Assembly (NCBI GenBank): GCA_002373325.1 | Contig: DFKI01000032.1 | Location: 1-17,245 of the forward strand | DNA length: 17,245 bases | Origin: Treponema sp. UBA3649 | GTDB taxonomy: Bacteria > Spirochaetota > Spirochaetia > Treponematales > Treponemataceae | Reading direction: 5' to 3' | Program-made: the position numbers and the translations under genes | Notes under the pieces: model-generated | Databases searched by the model: none | What the model saw: the letters and a program-made list of their open reading frames with translations, nothing else | What the model was told of the DNA's origin: nothing | In this document: in pieces, positions 6,779 to 14,800 of the stretch | How positions within the stretch are numbered: the first letter of the stretch is position 1 | Layout of the letters: each line of letters starts with the position of its first letter

Positions 6779-7120
6779 AACTTTTGGGAAAATGTTGATC
6801 AGGAATTAAAATTCAGAGGAATTGAACGAAAAGAGCTTGGCAGTCTCGCAGGATTTCCAGAATCATATATTTCAAAAGGCATAACGCGTAAAAGTTCTCC
6901 GTCTGCTGATCTTGCCGTAAAAATCGCGTCGGTGCTCGGGGTAAGCGTGGAGTATCTCGTGACAGGCACAAACGGCCCGTCGAAAAACAATGGGCAGGAA
7001 ACTGAGGAGCAGCTCAGATTATATAGAAAACATTCCGAAATCATCAAAAAATGCGAGAAAATCGGTCCCGAAAAAGAAAAAATCCTGCTGGAGTTCCTGG
7101 AAGGTTTCGTCAGTCAGTAG
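6776..7120 (+). CDS. Xre-family helix-turn-helix transcriptional regulator
   Basis: A 114-residue protein. The N-terminal half is a Cro/C1-type HTH: helices around ELKFRGIERKELGSLAGF and the recognition region PESYISKGITRKSSPSADLAV, ending with KIASVLGVSVEYLVTG (residues about 48-63), the classical final helix of the fold. The C-terminal half (67-114) is Lys/Glu-rich and probably alpha-helical (SEIIKKCEKIGPEKEKILLEFLEGF), likely for dimerisation. It lacks a Shine-Dalgarno sequence, and no better start is available. It is divergent from the methyltransferase across 126 bp containing four TACCAA repeats, a layout reminiscent of controller proteins of restriction-modification loci. That it regulates the methyltransferase is inference. 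It could instead be an ordinary stand-alone regulator. Confidence 0.85.
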   Translation: MNFWENVDQELKFRGIERKELGSLAGFPESYISKGITRKSSPSADLAVKIASVLGVSVEYLVTGTNGPSKNNGQETEEQLRLYRKHSEIIKKCEKIGPEKEKILLEFLEGFVSQ

Positions 7121-7142
7121 TAAAAGAAATCAGCGCAGTACC

Positions 7143-7226
7143 CAGTTCTCACCTCTCAGTTTTCACCTCTCAGTTCTCAGTTCTCAGTTCTCAGTTCTCA
7201 GTTCTCAGTTCTCAGTTCTCACCTCT
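7143..7226. repeat. Heptamer tandem repeat array (12 units, CAGTTCT/CACCTCT)
   Basis: The array reads in 7-bp units: CAGTTCT, CACCTCT, CAGTTTT, CACCTCT, seven consecutive CAGTTCT (7171-7219), then CACCTCT. A partial CAACTT follows. A period of seven is not a multiple of three, and the array lies outside any called gene, 20 bp upstream of the clpP -35. Such arrays change copy number by strand slippage. Confidence 0.95.
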
Positions 7227-7246
7227 CAACTTAAAAAAAATTCCAG

Positions 7247-7275
7247 TGGACATTATGGAAAAATTTTATTATACT
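7247..7275 (+). promoter_or_regulatory. Strong sigma70-type promoter for clpP
   Basis: TGGACA (7247-7252) and TATACT (7270-7275) are separated by exactly 17 bp, each five of six matches to consensus. The predicted start near 7282 gives a leader of about 50 nt. It lies 20 bp downstream of the heptamer array. Confidence 0.75.
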
Positions 7276-7333
7276 AGTATATAGAAACTTTTTTTTGCGG
7301 AAACATTTTGACCGCAGATGTACTGGAGAAATG

Positions 7334-7948
7334 ATGAAAACTTCTATTAAAAACATCGTTTGTGAAGATGAAGAGGAAGAGGACAAGAAGAAAGAGACTG
7401 GTCCCGATCCGCTTGCTGAAAAATTCCTTAAAACACGCCAGATTCTTTTGAGTGGCGAAATCAACGAGGAAAACGCAGACAAGGTTGTCCGACAGCTTTT
7501 GATTCTTGAGGCTGACAGTGACGAGCCCATTTACATCTACATTGACAGCCCCGGAGGAGACGTTGACGCAGGATTCGCAATATTCGACACAATCCGCTTC
7601 ATAAACGCTCCCGTCTATACAATCGGATGGGGACTTGTAGCATCCGCCGCCGCATTGATTCTTCTTGCATCCCCGAAGGAACGCCGCCTTGGTCTTCCAC
7701 ACAGCCATTATCTCATTCACCAGCCTTCGAGCGGAATGAAGGGTGTCGCGACCGACATTGAGATTCATGCGGCTGAAATCGAAAAGACAAAGAAACTGCT
7801 CAATGAAATCATCGCAAATGAAACCGGGACTCCCGTGGAAAAGGTTGCCAGTGATACGGACAGGGACTACTGGCTCAACGCTGATGAAGCAAAGACATAC
7901 GGACTTATCAGCACCGTCATCTCAAAGCGATCCGAGTTAAAGAAATAG
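7334..7948 (+). CDS. clpP: ATP-dependent Clp protease proteolytic subunit ClpP (divergent paralogue)
   Basis: A 204-residue serine protease subunit that forms a tetradecameric barrel and degrades proteins fed by Clp ATPases. The catalytic triad is present: Ser104 in GLVASAAAL, His129 in YLIHQPSSG and Asp178 in TDRDYW. The IDSPGGDVDAG motif at 70-80 and GEINEENADKVV at 41-52 are also typical. The serine motif is unusual: most ClpP have G-x-A-A-S-M-G, here GWGLVASAAA, which fits the second ClpP type found in genomes with two paralogues. The acidic N-terminus (EDEEEEDKKK) is longer than in E. coli ClpP. The start at 7334 has GGAG 5-6 nt upstream, while the ATG at 7331 is too close. No clpX or tig is adjacent. 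Instead a UPF0158-GNAT gene follows after 18 bp, probably cotranscribed. Confidence 0.95.
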   Translation: MKTSIKNIVCEDEEEEDKKKETGPDPLAEKFLKTRQILLSGEINEENADKVVRQLLILEADSDEPIYIYIDSPGGDVDAGFAIFDTIRFINAPVYTIGWGLVASAAALILLASPKERRLGLPHSHYLIHQPSSGMKGVATDIEIHAAEIEKTKKLLNEIIANETGTPVEKVASDTDRDYWLNADEAKTYGLISTVISKRSELKK

Positions 7949-7966
7949 GGAAGTGCGGGGACTGTA

Positions 7967-8923
7967 ATGCAATTTGAACTAACGGATGAACTGAGCGACG
8001 ACATTATCTTCTCAATGGAGGACCAGAGTTCTATCTGGTACATAGATTCCAGGGAAAGCTCCATTCTTTCCGACGAGATGATGCGTGAGCTTGAGCTTGA
8101 GACCGATGAGGCAGAATCCGAGGACATATTTTACAATCTCCCGCATTGGACGAGCGAAGACGGCTACGATCTCATGGCCGATTTCACAAATAATCTTCAT
8201 GCTCCGCTTGCCCGCTCCGATTTGAGGCAGGTTTTGAACAGCGGAAGGGGGGTGTTCAGAAATTTTAAGAATGTTTTAAAGAAGTACCCTGAGGTTGAGA
8301 AAAAATGGTTTTCCTTCAAAAATCAAAAAATGAGGGAAAGAGTGACCGAATGGTACAACAATCTGCGTGAATCCTGGGGAATGGAGCGTCTGGAATCTGA
8401 ATCGGGTGATGACGTTCAGGAAACTGACGAGCTGCTTGAGAATGATTTTGTGTTTAGTGATTGGAATTTTTCCAGGGACCAGGAGGATCTTGAGCGCGGA
8501 ATAAAGACGGTTTCGGACGATTTTTGTCGGCAGTCTTCTGCGGATTTGGACCGCAACGTGGAGACGGCCATAGCATTTTTGCAGGAAAGACATTCAGCGC
8601 TTTCGGAAGGCAGCGGAAAATCAGGTTTGGTCTGCAGGACACCCGATGGAGAGTTTACCGCATGCATACTGGTGGCACAGTGTCCTCTTCCGGCAGAAAA
8701 TACCGTTCTTGTCACTGATTTTTTCGTCGTTCAGAAATTCCGCGGATTGGGAATTGCCAGAACCATGCTTTCAAAATGTCTGGAGCATTTGAAGGAAAAT
8801 GGGGTACGGTGGATTTTTATTTCAGACGCAATGGCTCCTGATGTCGTTAAACCCTTGCTTGAGCATTCCGGTTTTTTTAGGGCAGTCACGGGCTACGCTG
8901 CGGATTTATCGGTACTTTTCTGA
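7967..8923 (+). CDS. UPF0158 domain fused to a GNAT acetyltransferase domain
   Basis: A 318-residue protein of two parts. Residues 1-140 match the UPF0158 pattern: FELTDELSDDIIFSMEDQ, then YNLPHWTSEDGYDLMADF, the block SGRGVFRNFKNVLKKYP and WYNNLRESWGME. UPF0158 function is unknown. An acidic linker (141-175) leads to a GNAT fold (about 180-318) with the acetyl-CoA motif A in VVQKFRGLGIARTML (Gln256-Ala264 as Q-x-x-R-G-x-G-x-A), then a helix and a beta strand (WIFIS). The substrate cannot be inferred. It starts 18 bp after clpP with a weak GGGGA ribosome-binding site, so it is probably cotranscribed with clpP from the promoter at 7247. Genes of this architecture may link acetylation with proteolysis, but this rests only on adjacency. 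Confidence 0.85.
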   Translation: MQFELTDELSDDIIFSMEDQSSIWYIDSRESSILSDEMMRELELETDEAESEDIFYNLPHWTSEDGYDLMADFTNNLHAPLARSDLRQVLNSGRGVFRNFKNVLKKYPEVEKKWFSFKNQKMRERVTEWYNNLRESWGMERLESESGDDVQETDELLENDFVFSDWNFSRDQEDLERGIKTVSDDFCRQSSADLDRNVETAIAFLQERHSALSEGSGKSGLVCRTPDGEFTACILVAQCPLPAENTVLVTDFFVVQKFRGLGIARTMLSKCLEHLKENGVRWIFISDAMAPDVVKPLLEHSGFFRAVTGYAADLSVLF

Positions 8924-9032
8924 AATTTTGAACCATTTTTAAGACTATTTTTTATTTCAGAAGATACGGAATATTTTGCAGCTATTCAGAGGGGATTCAT
9001 TTTGCCCCGAATATTTTTAAGGAGAAAAAAAG

Positions 9033-9995
9033 ATGGCTTACAATAATGATTATGCCGTTAACGAGGAACAGATTGCTGCTTTTTTGAGTGATGCAGTAAA
9101 GAGCGTGGAAGAGGGATCTTCCGTTTCAGACATTGAGGCTCTCAAGGAAATTAAAAAAATTTTTAAGAAGAACGTACCTTTCTCAAGAAGAAATTACGTT
9201 ACCGCATGGCTGATTAAGTCCGCCACATCAAGGGGGCGCTTTTCAACTCGTGACAGGGGAGACCGTTTCCAGGGAAGGGACCGCACGGAGAGAACCGACC
9301 GCTTTTCCAGCCGTGAGAAGACAGAAAGATTCACACGTGAGCGCACGGAGAGACATGTTGAGGCAAGACCTGCCCATGATGACGCAGACCGCGAGGAAAG
9401 ACCCCATACACCCAGAGTGCAGATTCCGCAGGAGCTTGCAAAATCAATTTTCATAAGCATAGGACGAAACCGCCGTGTGTTCCCAAGGGATTTACTCGGA
9501 CTTCTTGGAAGCGTCGCCGGATTGGAAAGGGAAAGAATCGGTGACATCAAGGTGCTCACAAGCTATTCATTCGTCCAGCTCTATGCCGAGGATTGCGAGA
9601 AGACAATTGCCGCTCTCAACGGATACGACTACAGGGGACGCAAGCTGAACGTCGGTTACTCAAGGAAAGACGCTGACGACGGATCTACAACTTCATCTGA
9701 TGCATCCGAAACAACGACCGAAAGCTCCTCATTCACGTCATCTTCAGCAAGTCAGGAATTTGCAAATGAGTCCGGAGTCAACACGGATCCGATTCCCGCT
9801 AACGTGACGAACAACGCACACGCCGACACATCCGTAAACACAGAGGCAGCCAAAATTGCAGCAGCCCAGAGTGAGTTTGCAGCACGTGAGACCTCAATCT
9901 CATCCGGAACGGCGAATGACGAGAACATCAAGCCCTTTTTTGAGACCACCGATGACGGGCAGGTAAAATCTCGTTTTGGTGTCACGAATGCTTAG
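9033..9995 (+). CDS. Stand-alone DbpA-type RNA-binding domain protein
   Basis: A 320-residue protein without a helicase core. Residues 8-65 form a helical N-domain (NVPFSRRNYVTAWLIK at 47-62). Residues 66-128 are a charged linker rich in Arg, Asp and Glu (GDRFQGRDRTERTDRF and similar), likely disordered and RNA-interacting. Residues 137-211 match the DbpA RNA-binding domain: SIFISIGRNRRVFPRDLLGLL, ERIGDIKVLTSYSFVQL and GYDYRGRKLNVGYSRK. The tail (212-320) is Ser/Thr/Ala-rich. In DEAD-box helicases of the DbpA/CsdA type this domain follows the helicase and recognises rRNA. Here it is separate, so the protein may be an accessory RNA chaperone or cold-shock factor. AAGGAG lies 8 nt before the ATG. 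The last 8 bases overlap the next gene, suggesting translational coupling. Confidence 0.85.
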   Translation: MAYNNDYAVNEEQIAAFLSDAVKSVEEGSSVSDIEALKEIKKIFKKNVPFSRRNYVTAWLIKSATSRGRFSTRDRGDRFQGRDRTERTDRFSSREKTERFTRERTERHVEARPAHDDADREERPHTPRVQIPQELAKSIFISIGRNRRVFPRDLLGLLGSVAGLERERIGDIKVLTSYSFVQLYAEDCEKTIAALNGYDYRGRKLNVGYSRKDADDGSTTSSDASETTTESSSFTSSSASQEFANESGVNTDPIPANVTNNAHADTSVNTEAAKIAAAQSEFAARETSISSGTANDENIKPFFETTDDGQVKSRFGVTNA

Positions 9996-10713
9996 GATTA
10001 TTCCTTCAGGACCGTACCGGGTGAACAGTCTGATTGTAAGCTTGGGCGGTTCCGATGTCTTTATAGTTGATCCCGCCGCATGCAGATATAAAAATGGCGA
10101 TGACAAGCTCAAGATTTCATCCTTCCTTATGGCCGAGGGACTGAATCCGGTCGCTTTTGTCCTGACCCACGGACATTTTGACCATGTGTGCGGGCTTTCT
10201 CACCTGAAGAGTCTCTATCCCGATGTTCCTGTTCTGATTCATCAGGAGGATGCCGTCTGGATCGGAAAGGACGGATTTGAGCTTCAGAAAAAAGCCCTTG
10301 AATACTGCGGTCATCCCGAGTACCTTGAGACTGTTCAGGACATGCCTGAGGCCGACGGATTTCTTCTTGGGGAAAAGACGCTTTTTGACTGCGAGATTCT
10401 GAAATCAATGTGCGCGGAAGGAAAGATTTCTCCTCAAAGTGCGGACGAACTCAAAAAATGGAGGGTATTCCACACTCCGGGACACAGCAGGGGAAGCGTG
10501 TGTCTTTACAATGCCGAAAAGAATCTCCTTTTTGTGGGGGACACGATTTTTTACGACGGTGAGGGAAGAACCGACCTGCCTTTTGGAAACCGGAAGGAGC
10601 TAAAAAAATCAAAGGACGAGATTTACGGGCGATTTCCTTGCGATGCCCTGGTCTATCCGGGACATGATTATTCCGGCTTCAAGCTCATGTACAGCAGGCC
10701 TCTTTTCTATTAG
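9988..10713 (+). CDS. Metallo-beta-lactamase-fold hydrolase (glyoxalase II-like)
   Basis: A 241-residue zinc hydrolase. Metal ligands are visible in order: THGHFDH (His61, His63, Asp65, His66), His166 in HTPGHSRGS, Asp185 in FVGDTIF and His226 in VYPGHDY. Size and ligand spacing resemble glyoxalase II and related MBL-fold thioesterases that hydrolyse acyl-glutathione or similar thioesters. The substrate is not determined. The start at 9988 (ATG) overlaps the stop of the upstream gene by 8 nt and has no ribosome-binding site, so translation is probably coupled. A TTG (9976) and GTG (9979) upstream in frame are less likely. The stop codon (10711-10713) overlaps that of the convergent GerMN gene. 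A cytosolic location is expected, since no signal peptide is seen. Confidence 0.92.
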   Translation: MLRIIPSGPYRVNSLIVSLGGSDVFIVDPAACRYKNGDDKLKISSFLMAEGLNPVAFVLTHGHFDHVCGLSHLKSLYPDVPVLIHQEDAVWIGKDGFELQKKALEYCGHPEYLETVQDMPEADGFLLGEKTLFDCEILKSMCAEGKISPQSADELKKWRVFHTPGHSRGSVCLYNAEKNLLFVGDTIFYDGEGRTDLPFGNRKELKKSKDEIYGRFPCDALVYPGHDYSGFKLMYSRPLFY

Positions 10714-11705
10714 AAAGAATTTCTTGTGAGCGGTACTCCGATTTTCACTCCCTCTCCCAAAAAATCCCTGTGGGCTCCCTCAATCAGAAACTGCACGCTT
10801 TGGACCGAAGAGAATGCCGTGGCGGTAAAGACCACCTGCTGCAGCTCTCCCATTATTCCCTCTATTCCGTACTGGTTGAACTCGAACTGCTCGCTGAAAT
10901 TCAAGGTGGCCACTCCGTTTTTGATTGATGAGCCGAGGAGCCTTGTGCCTGAAGAAACCAGGGTCTGGCATCCGTAGAGATTACTTTCCGCCTGTGTGGG
11001 ACCGTCAATCAGCGCGTTGATGGCATCGGTGAGGGGAGTGTCTGATTTTTTCATCTTCCTGACAACTTCATTTCTCAGAAGGGTTCCGTCAGGGGTGAGT
11101 GAGAAAAAGTATAATTTAAGATTCATTATAGCTTGCGGATCCTCAAGAGGTGAAAGAACCGGAGCCGTAGTCACTGCGTCTGTCTGAGATGCCGGAGTGG
11201 GTTTGGGACTTGCCTGATGGGAGAGCAGAGTGATGTCGTCCGAGTTATAGATGTCAGAAACTGAGCTTCCGTCTCCTTCTATGCCGAAAGAATATGCCTG
11301 CTCGATTTCCTCTCCCTCTCTTTCGTAAGTGTACTCCTCCTCATCATCTTCCCGGTGATTTGTGGACGCTCCGTTGTAATAGGACACACCGCTTGAGGAG
11401 CCGCTTTCATCCGCATAATTCGAACCTGCCTCCGTGACAGAAATCTGTATGTCTGAGGAAAAGGCATCCACGTCATTTTTCTCATGGGGTTCGGTAATCT
11501 CCGCATTTTCCACGAACGCGGGTGTTTTTCCGAAGAGACGGTCAAAAAATCCTGTTGCCTTGAGGTTCGAAGTGATTTTTTTCTGATTCGCGACAAAGAT
11601 GATTATGAGAACGATGGCCGCAAGAAGCCACAGACCCCAGCCGAGCAGGGACGTGTTTTTTCCCCTTCCGCTTGATTTTTTACTTTCTTCTCTATTTTTA
11701 GCCAT
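10710..11705 (-). CDS. Membrane-anchored GerMN domain protein
   Basis: A 331-residue single-pass protein. Residues 1-20 are charged and 21-39 (LGWGLWLLAAIVLIIIFVA) form one transmembrane helix, so the remainder is probably periplasmic. A long acidic, Ser-rich region (60-165), likely disordered, leads to a GerMN domain at about 194-318: LKLYFFSLTPDGTLLRNEVV, then DAINALIDGPTQAE, NGVATLNFSEQF and VQFLIEGA. GerMN (formerly Gmx) occurs in germination and sporulation proteins such as GerM and in envelope lipoproteins of non-sporulating bacteria. Its ligand is generally unknown, and a peptidoglycan or envelope role is suggested. The start is at 11705, with GGAA 6 nt before the ATG. An alternative start at 11774 has no support. 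It is transcribed divergently from the transglutaminase-like gene and convergently to the hydrolase, sharing 4 bp. Confidence 0.85.
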   Translation of the reverse strand: MAKNREESKKSSGRGKNTSLLGWGLWLLAAIVLIIIFVANQKKITSNLKATGFFDRLFGKTPAFVENAEITEPHEKNDVDAFSSDIQISVTEAGSNYADESGSSSGVSYYNGASTNHREDDEEEYTYEREGEEIEQAYSFGIEGDGSSVSDIYNSDDITLLSHQASPKPTPASQTDAVTTAPVLSPLEDPQAIMNLKLYFFSLTPDGTLLRNEVVRKMKKSDTPLTDAINALIDGPTQAESNLYGCQTLVSSGTRLLGSSIKNGVATLNFSEQFEFNQYGIEGIMGELQQVVFTATAFSSVQSVQFLIEGAHRDFLGEGVKIGVPLTRNSF

Positions 11706-11736
11706 AGATTTCCATCCGACATTGAAAATTTCTTCT

Positions 11737-11742
11737 ATTATA
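11737..11742 (-). promoter_or_regulatory. Candidate -10 (TATAAT) for the GerMN gene
   Basis: The minus strand has a perfect TATAAT at 11737-11742, about 30 bp ahead of the start at 11705. No clear -35 lies at the usual spacing. An alternative pair, TTGATT with GATATT at 17 bp spacing, lies a little further upstream. Confidence 0.3.
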
Positions 11743-11805
11743 TAGAATATCGTACAAAACGCGCATAAAATCAACTGTAACTTTCCCTGATTGTGATTTT
11801 TTTAA

Positions 11806-11834
11806 TTTACATAGGCCGGATCCCGTGTTATACT
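11806..11834 (+). promoter_or_regulatory. Promoter for the 1411-residue transglutaminase-like gene
   Basis: TTTACA (11806-11811) and TATACT (11829-11834), 17 bp apart, each five of six consensus matches. Transcription would start near 11841, giving a leader of about 55 nt. AAGGAGG is placed 7 nt before the ATG at 11896. Confidence 0.7.
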
Positions 11835-11895
11835 TGAATAGAACCGTCATTTTTAAGAAAGGCTTAAATCTTAACAGCCGCAAGGAGGACTCATT

Positions 11896-14800
11896 ATGCA
11901 GTTTGAGGAAAATGGAATAAAAATACAGGGCAGGGGGTATGCCCACGGACTGAGGCTCGTTTTGTTGTCCCTGCTGATTTTGCTTAACCTGTGCATTCCC
12001 GCATTTGCACAAAAAAACTCGGGCGGACAGATGTATGACCGCGGGGCCGTGGTGAAATCCATAAAGAACGGTGCGAAGATGAGCGGCTATTTCGTGAAGG
12101 TGGACGCTAAAAAGAAAATCGCATATTTTTATACCGACAAAAAGCTTACCGACCAGGCGGGTGAGTACAATCTGGGCGAGCAGTTCTGGATTGACTGGGA
12201 CGAGGAAAAGATTGACCCGCTCAAGGTTGATTTGAAAGCCTTCTATAAAAAGATAAACCTTTCGAAAACTGTTCTGATGAGGACACAGGACGGAACCCAC
12301 CTTGCGAACGTGACCGTCGTAAAAGCGTCAAGGCCTGAAAAAAACGAGGCGCAGATTAAAAAGGAAAAGGATGCCGCAAGAAAATCCGGATATGACGCTG
12401 GATATGTTAGCGCGGGAAGAACTCTCCCTAAATCACATGCCGATTATGCGGACGAATGGTACGCCGGATATGACGAGGGATCCGCTGAGGTGAAAAGACA
12501 GGCTGCGGAAAAAGCAAGGCAGGCAGCGGAGATTGCAAAAAAAGACGGCTACGATACAGGACTGAGCGGAAAATCCGGTACCGTTCCAAAAAAATACTCG
12601 GCCAACTCAAGCGACTGGAAATCAGGTTACAGCGAGGGTGCCGCAGAGAGAAAGAGACTGAGCGACGTGGCCTACAACGCAGGATATGAAGATGGACTGA
12701 AGGGGGCGTCCAAATCACCTGTCGTGCCCAGCGACTACAAGGCATACAGTGACAGCTACAAGTCAGGCTACACGAAGGGCTGGAATGAGATGCTTTTGAA
12801 AAAACAAGAGGAAGAGAAAGCGAGAATTGCAGAGGAAAAAGCAAAGGAGGAGGAAAGGGCAAAAGAGGAAGCCAGAATTGCGGAGGAGAAAGCAAAAGAG
12901 AAAGCCCGGATTGCGGAGGAGAAGGCAAGGGAGGAAGCAAGGATAGCTGAGGAAAAGGAGAGGGAGAGAAATGCAAGTCAGGAAAAACCCGCACCTTCCA
13001 CCGGCTCAACAAATACAACTCCAATCGTACAGCCGACGGGAACAGCATCCACGTCATCTACATCTACGTCCTCAGCGTCAACTTCCACATCCGCATATAT
13101 TCCCGACGCACAGGTCTCCGAGAATTTTGTCTTTACCGCAAGAAAGCATCCGACGTTGGTCTCATACGACAAGCTTGACGCGCAGGTTCAGAAAATCAAG
13201 TGCCCGGTAAGCATGACCCCGGAGGAAGCCGCAAAAAAGATTGTCGCCCCGGCAAAAACGGATATGGAAAAGGCACGCGCTCTCTTCACATGGATTGCAT
13301 GCAACGTGGTCTATGACTACAGCTTCAAGAAAGACTCTTACACTGCTGCCGGCACATGGAAAAACCGCACCGGTGTCTGCGAGGGCTATACTCACCTCTA
13401 CATTCAGATGGCAAAGGCCGTTGGGCTCAACGCTGAGTACATTTCTGGTTATGCCAAGAACACTGCCGACTACAATCCGGGAAACCCTCTTGAAAAGCAC
13501 GGCTGGGGTGTCGTTCACATAAACGGAAAGCACGTTCTCTTTGACGTGACATGGGCTGCAGTTTCAAAGCTTAATGAGCCATCTACATTTAACGGCGACT
13601 GGTTTGATGTGGATCCCTATCTTTTCATTTTCTCACACTTCCCGCAGGATTTGAGTCTTGCCTATATTGCGGACAAGAGCATGGATCTTGGACAATTCTA
13701 TGAATACTTCAAGAAGCTGCCTACGGCTCATCCGGGACTTGCACGTCTTGGTGTGGACGGAAAGGAGCTGTATGACTTCTTCAAGGTAAATCCTGATGCA
13801 TGGGTGCCAAAATGCTATAATGAATTTTATGCAGACCGCGGCGTAAAAATCAACAAACTGTCGTTGACCAGAACCCTTGCAGGAAACAAGACGTATGCTT
13901 TCAACTTTACCATACCAAAGGGCGTGGCAATGACTTTGGGAGACCAGCCTCTTGTTTCAGGAAAAGATTTGTCCTATACCCCGTCCTCAACGTCACAGGC
14001 TGGTGCGATTCTTAAATTTGGCGTACAGAGCGGCATTGTCTACAGCACGGAATTCAATCTGATTGAAAATCTGTCTGATTCATCATATTTTAAGGCACAG
14101 AACCTGAGCAAGGCCCAGTTTAATATGGCAGACGGAAGCAAGAACGACAATGTGGCATCAGGTAAGCCCAAGGTCTTGGTATTCATTGACGGAAGCAAGG
14201 ACTACTTATATTCAACTCTTAGTTCCTTGGCGATTTATTCAAATAAATTCAATGATGTTGATTTGTTTTTTGTTGATGCCGGCGACAAGAACGGAAGCAG
14301 CGTAAAGAACAGCGTAAAGGGGGCGGCTGAAAGTGCTGGTGTAAGCCAGTATGTTGCCCTTCAGGATGCTTCCGAAAACCGTGCCCTCGTACAGAAGTAC
14401 ATGACACAGGCAGGACTCTCAAGTTCTACCGTACATCTGCCCGTCGCAGTTTTCATTGACTCATCAAATAAGCTCCAGTTTGTCGACGCCTTTAAATCGG
14501 TTCCGGATGCCTATTCACGCGTAGAGCAGATTGCAAAGGCAACAGGAACAAAGTCTTTCAATACTTCATCATTTAATGTTCCCAACACAAATAAGGCAGA
14601 ACTTCCTGCAATGGGTGGCGGAAGCGTAAACAATCAGGCCGCTGGAAAGGCAAAGGTTCTTGTAAGCATGCCATTCCTATGTGGTGACAAGGACAGCGAG
14701 CGTCTTGCAAAGGAAATCATGGCCGCTTCAGCACAGTTCAAGAATATTGACCTTGTGATTACGGACAGCAAATTTGCCTGCGACCGCATGAGCGCTACAA

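Noticed and set aside
7143..7226. Heptamer array as a CRISPR array
   Set aside because: Units are contiguous with no spacers, far too short for CRISPR repeats, and no cas gene is nearby.
8919..8961. Inverted repeat TCTGAAAT/ATTTCAGA after the UPF0158-GNAT gene as a terminator
   Set aside because: The arms are AT-rich and 27 bases apart with no GC stem, so it is not a convincing terminator.
12428..13057. 209-codon minus-strand frame inside the transglutaminase-like gene
   Set aside because: It is the complement of the repeat and coiled-coil region; its Ser/Pro/Leu-rich product is a shadow of a strongly supported gene.
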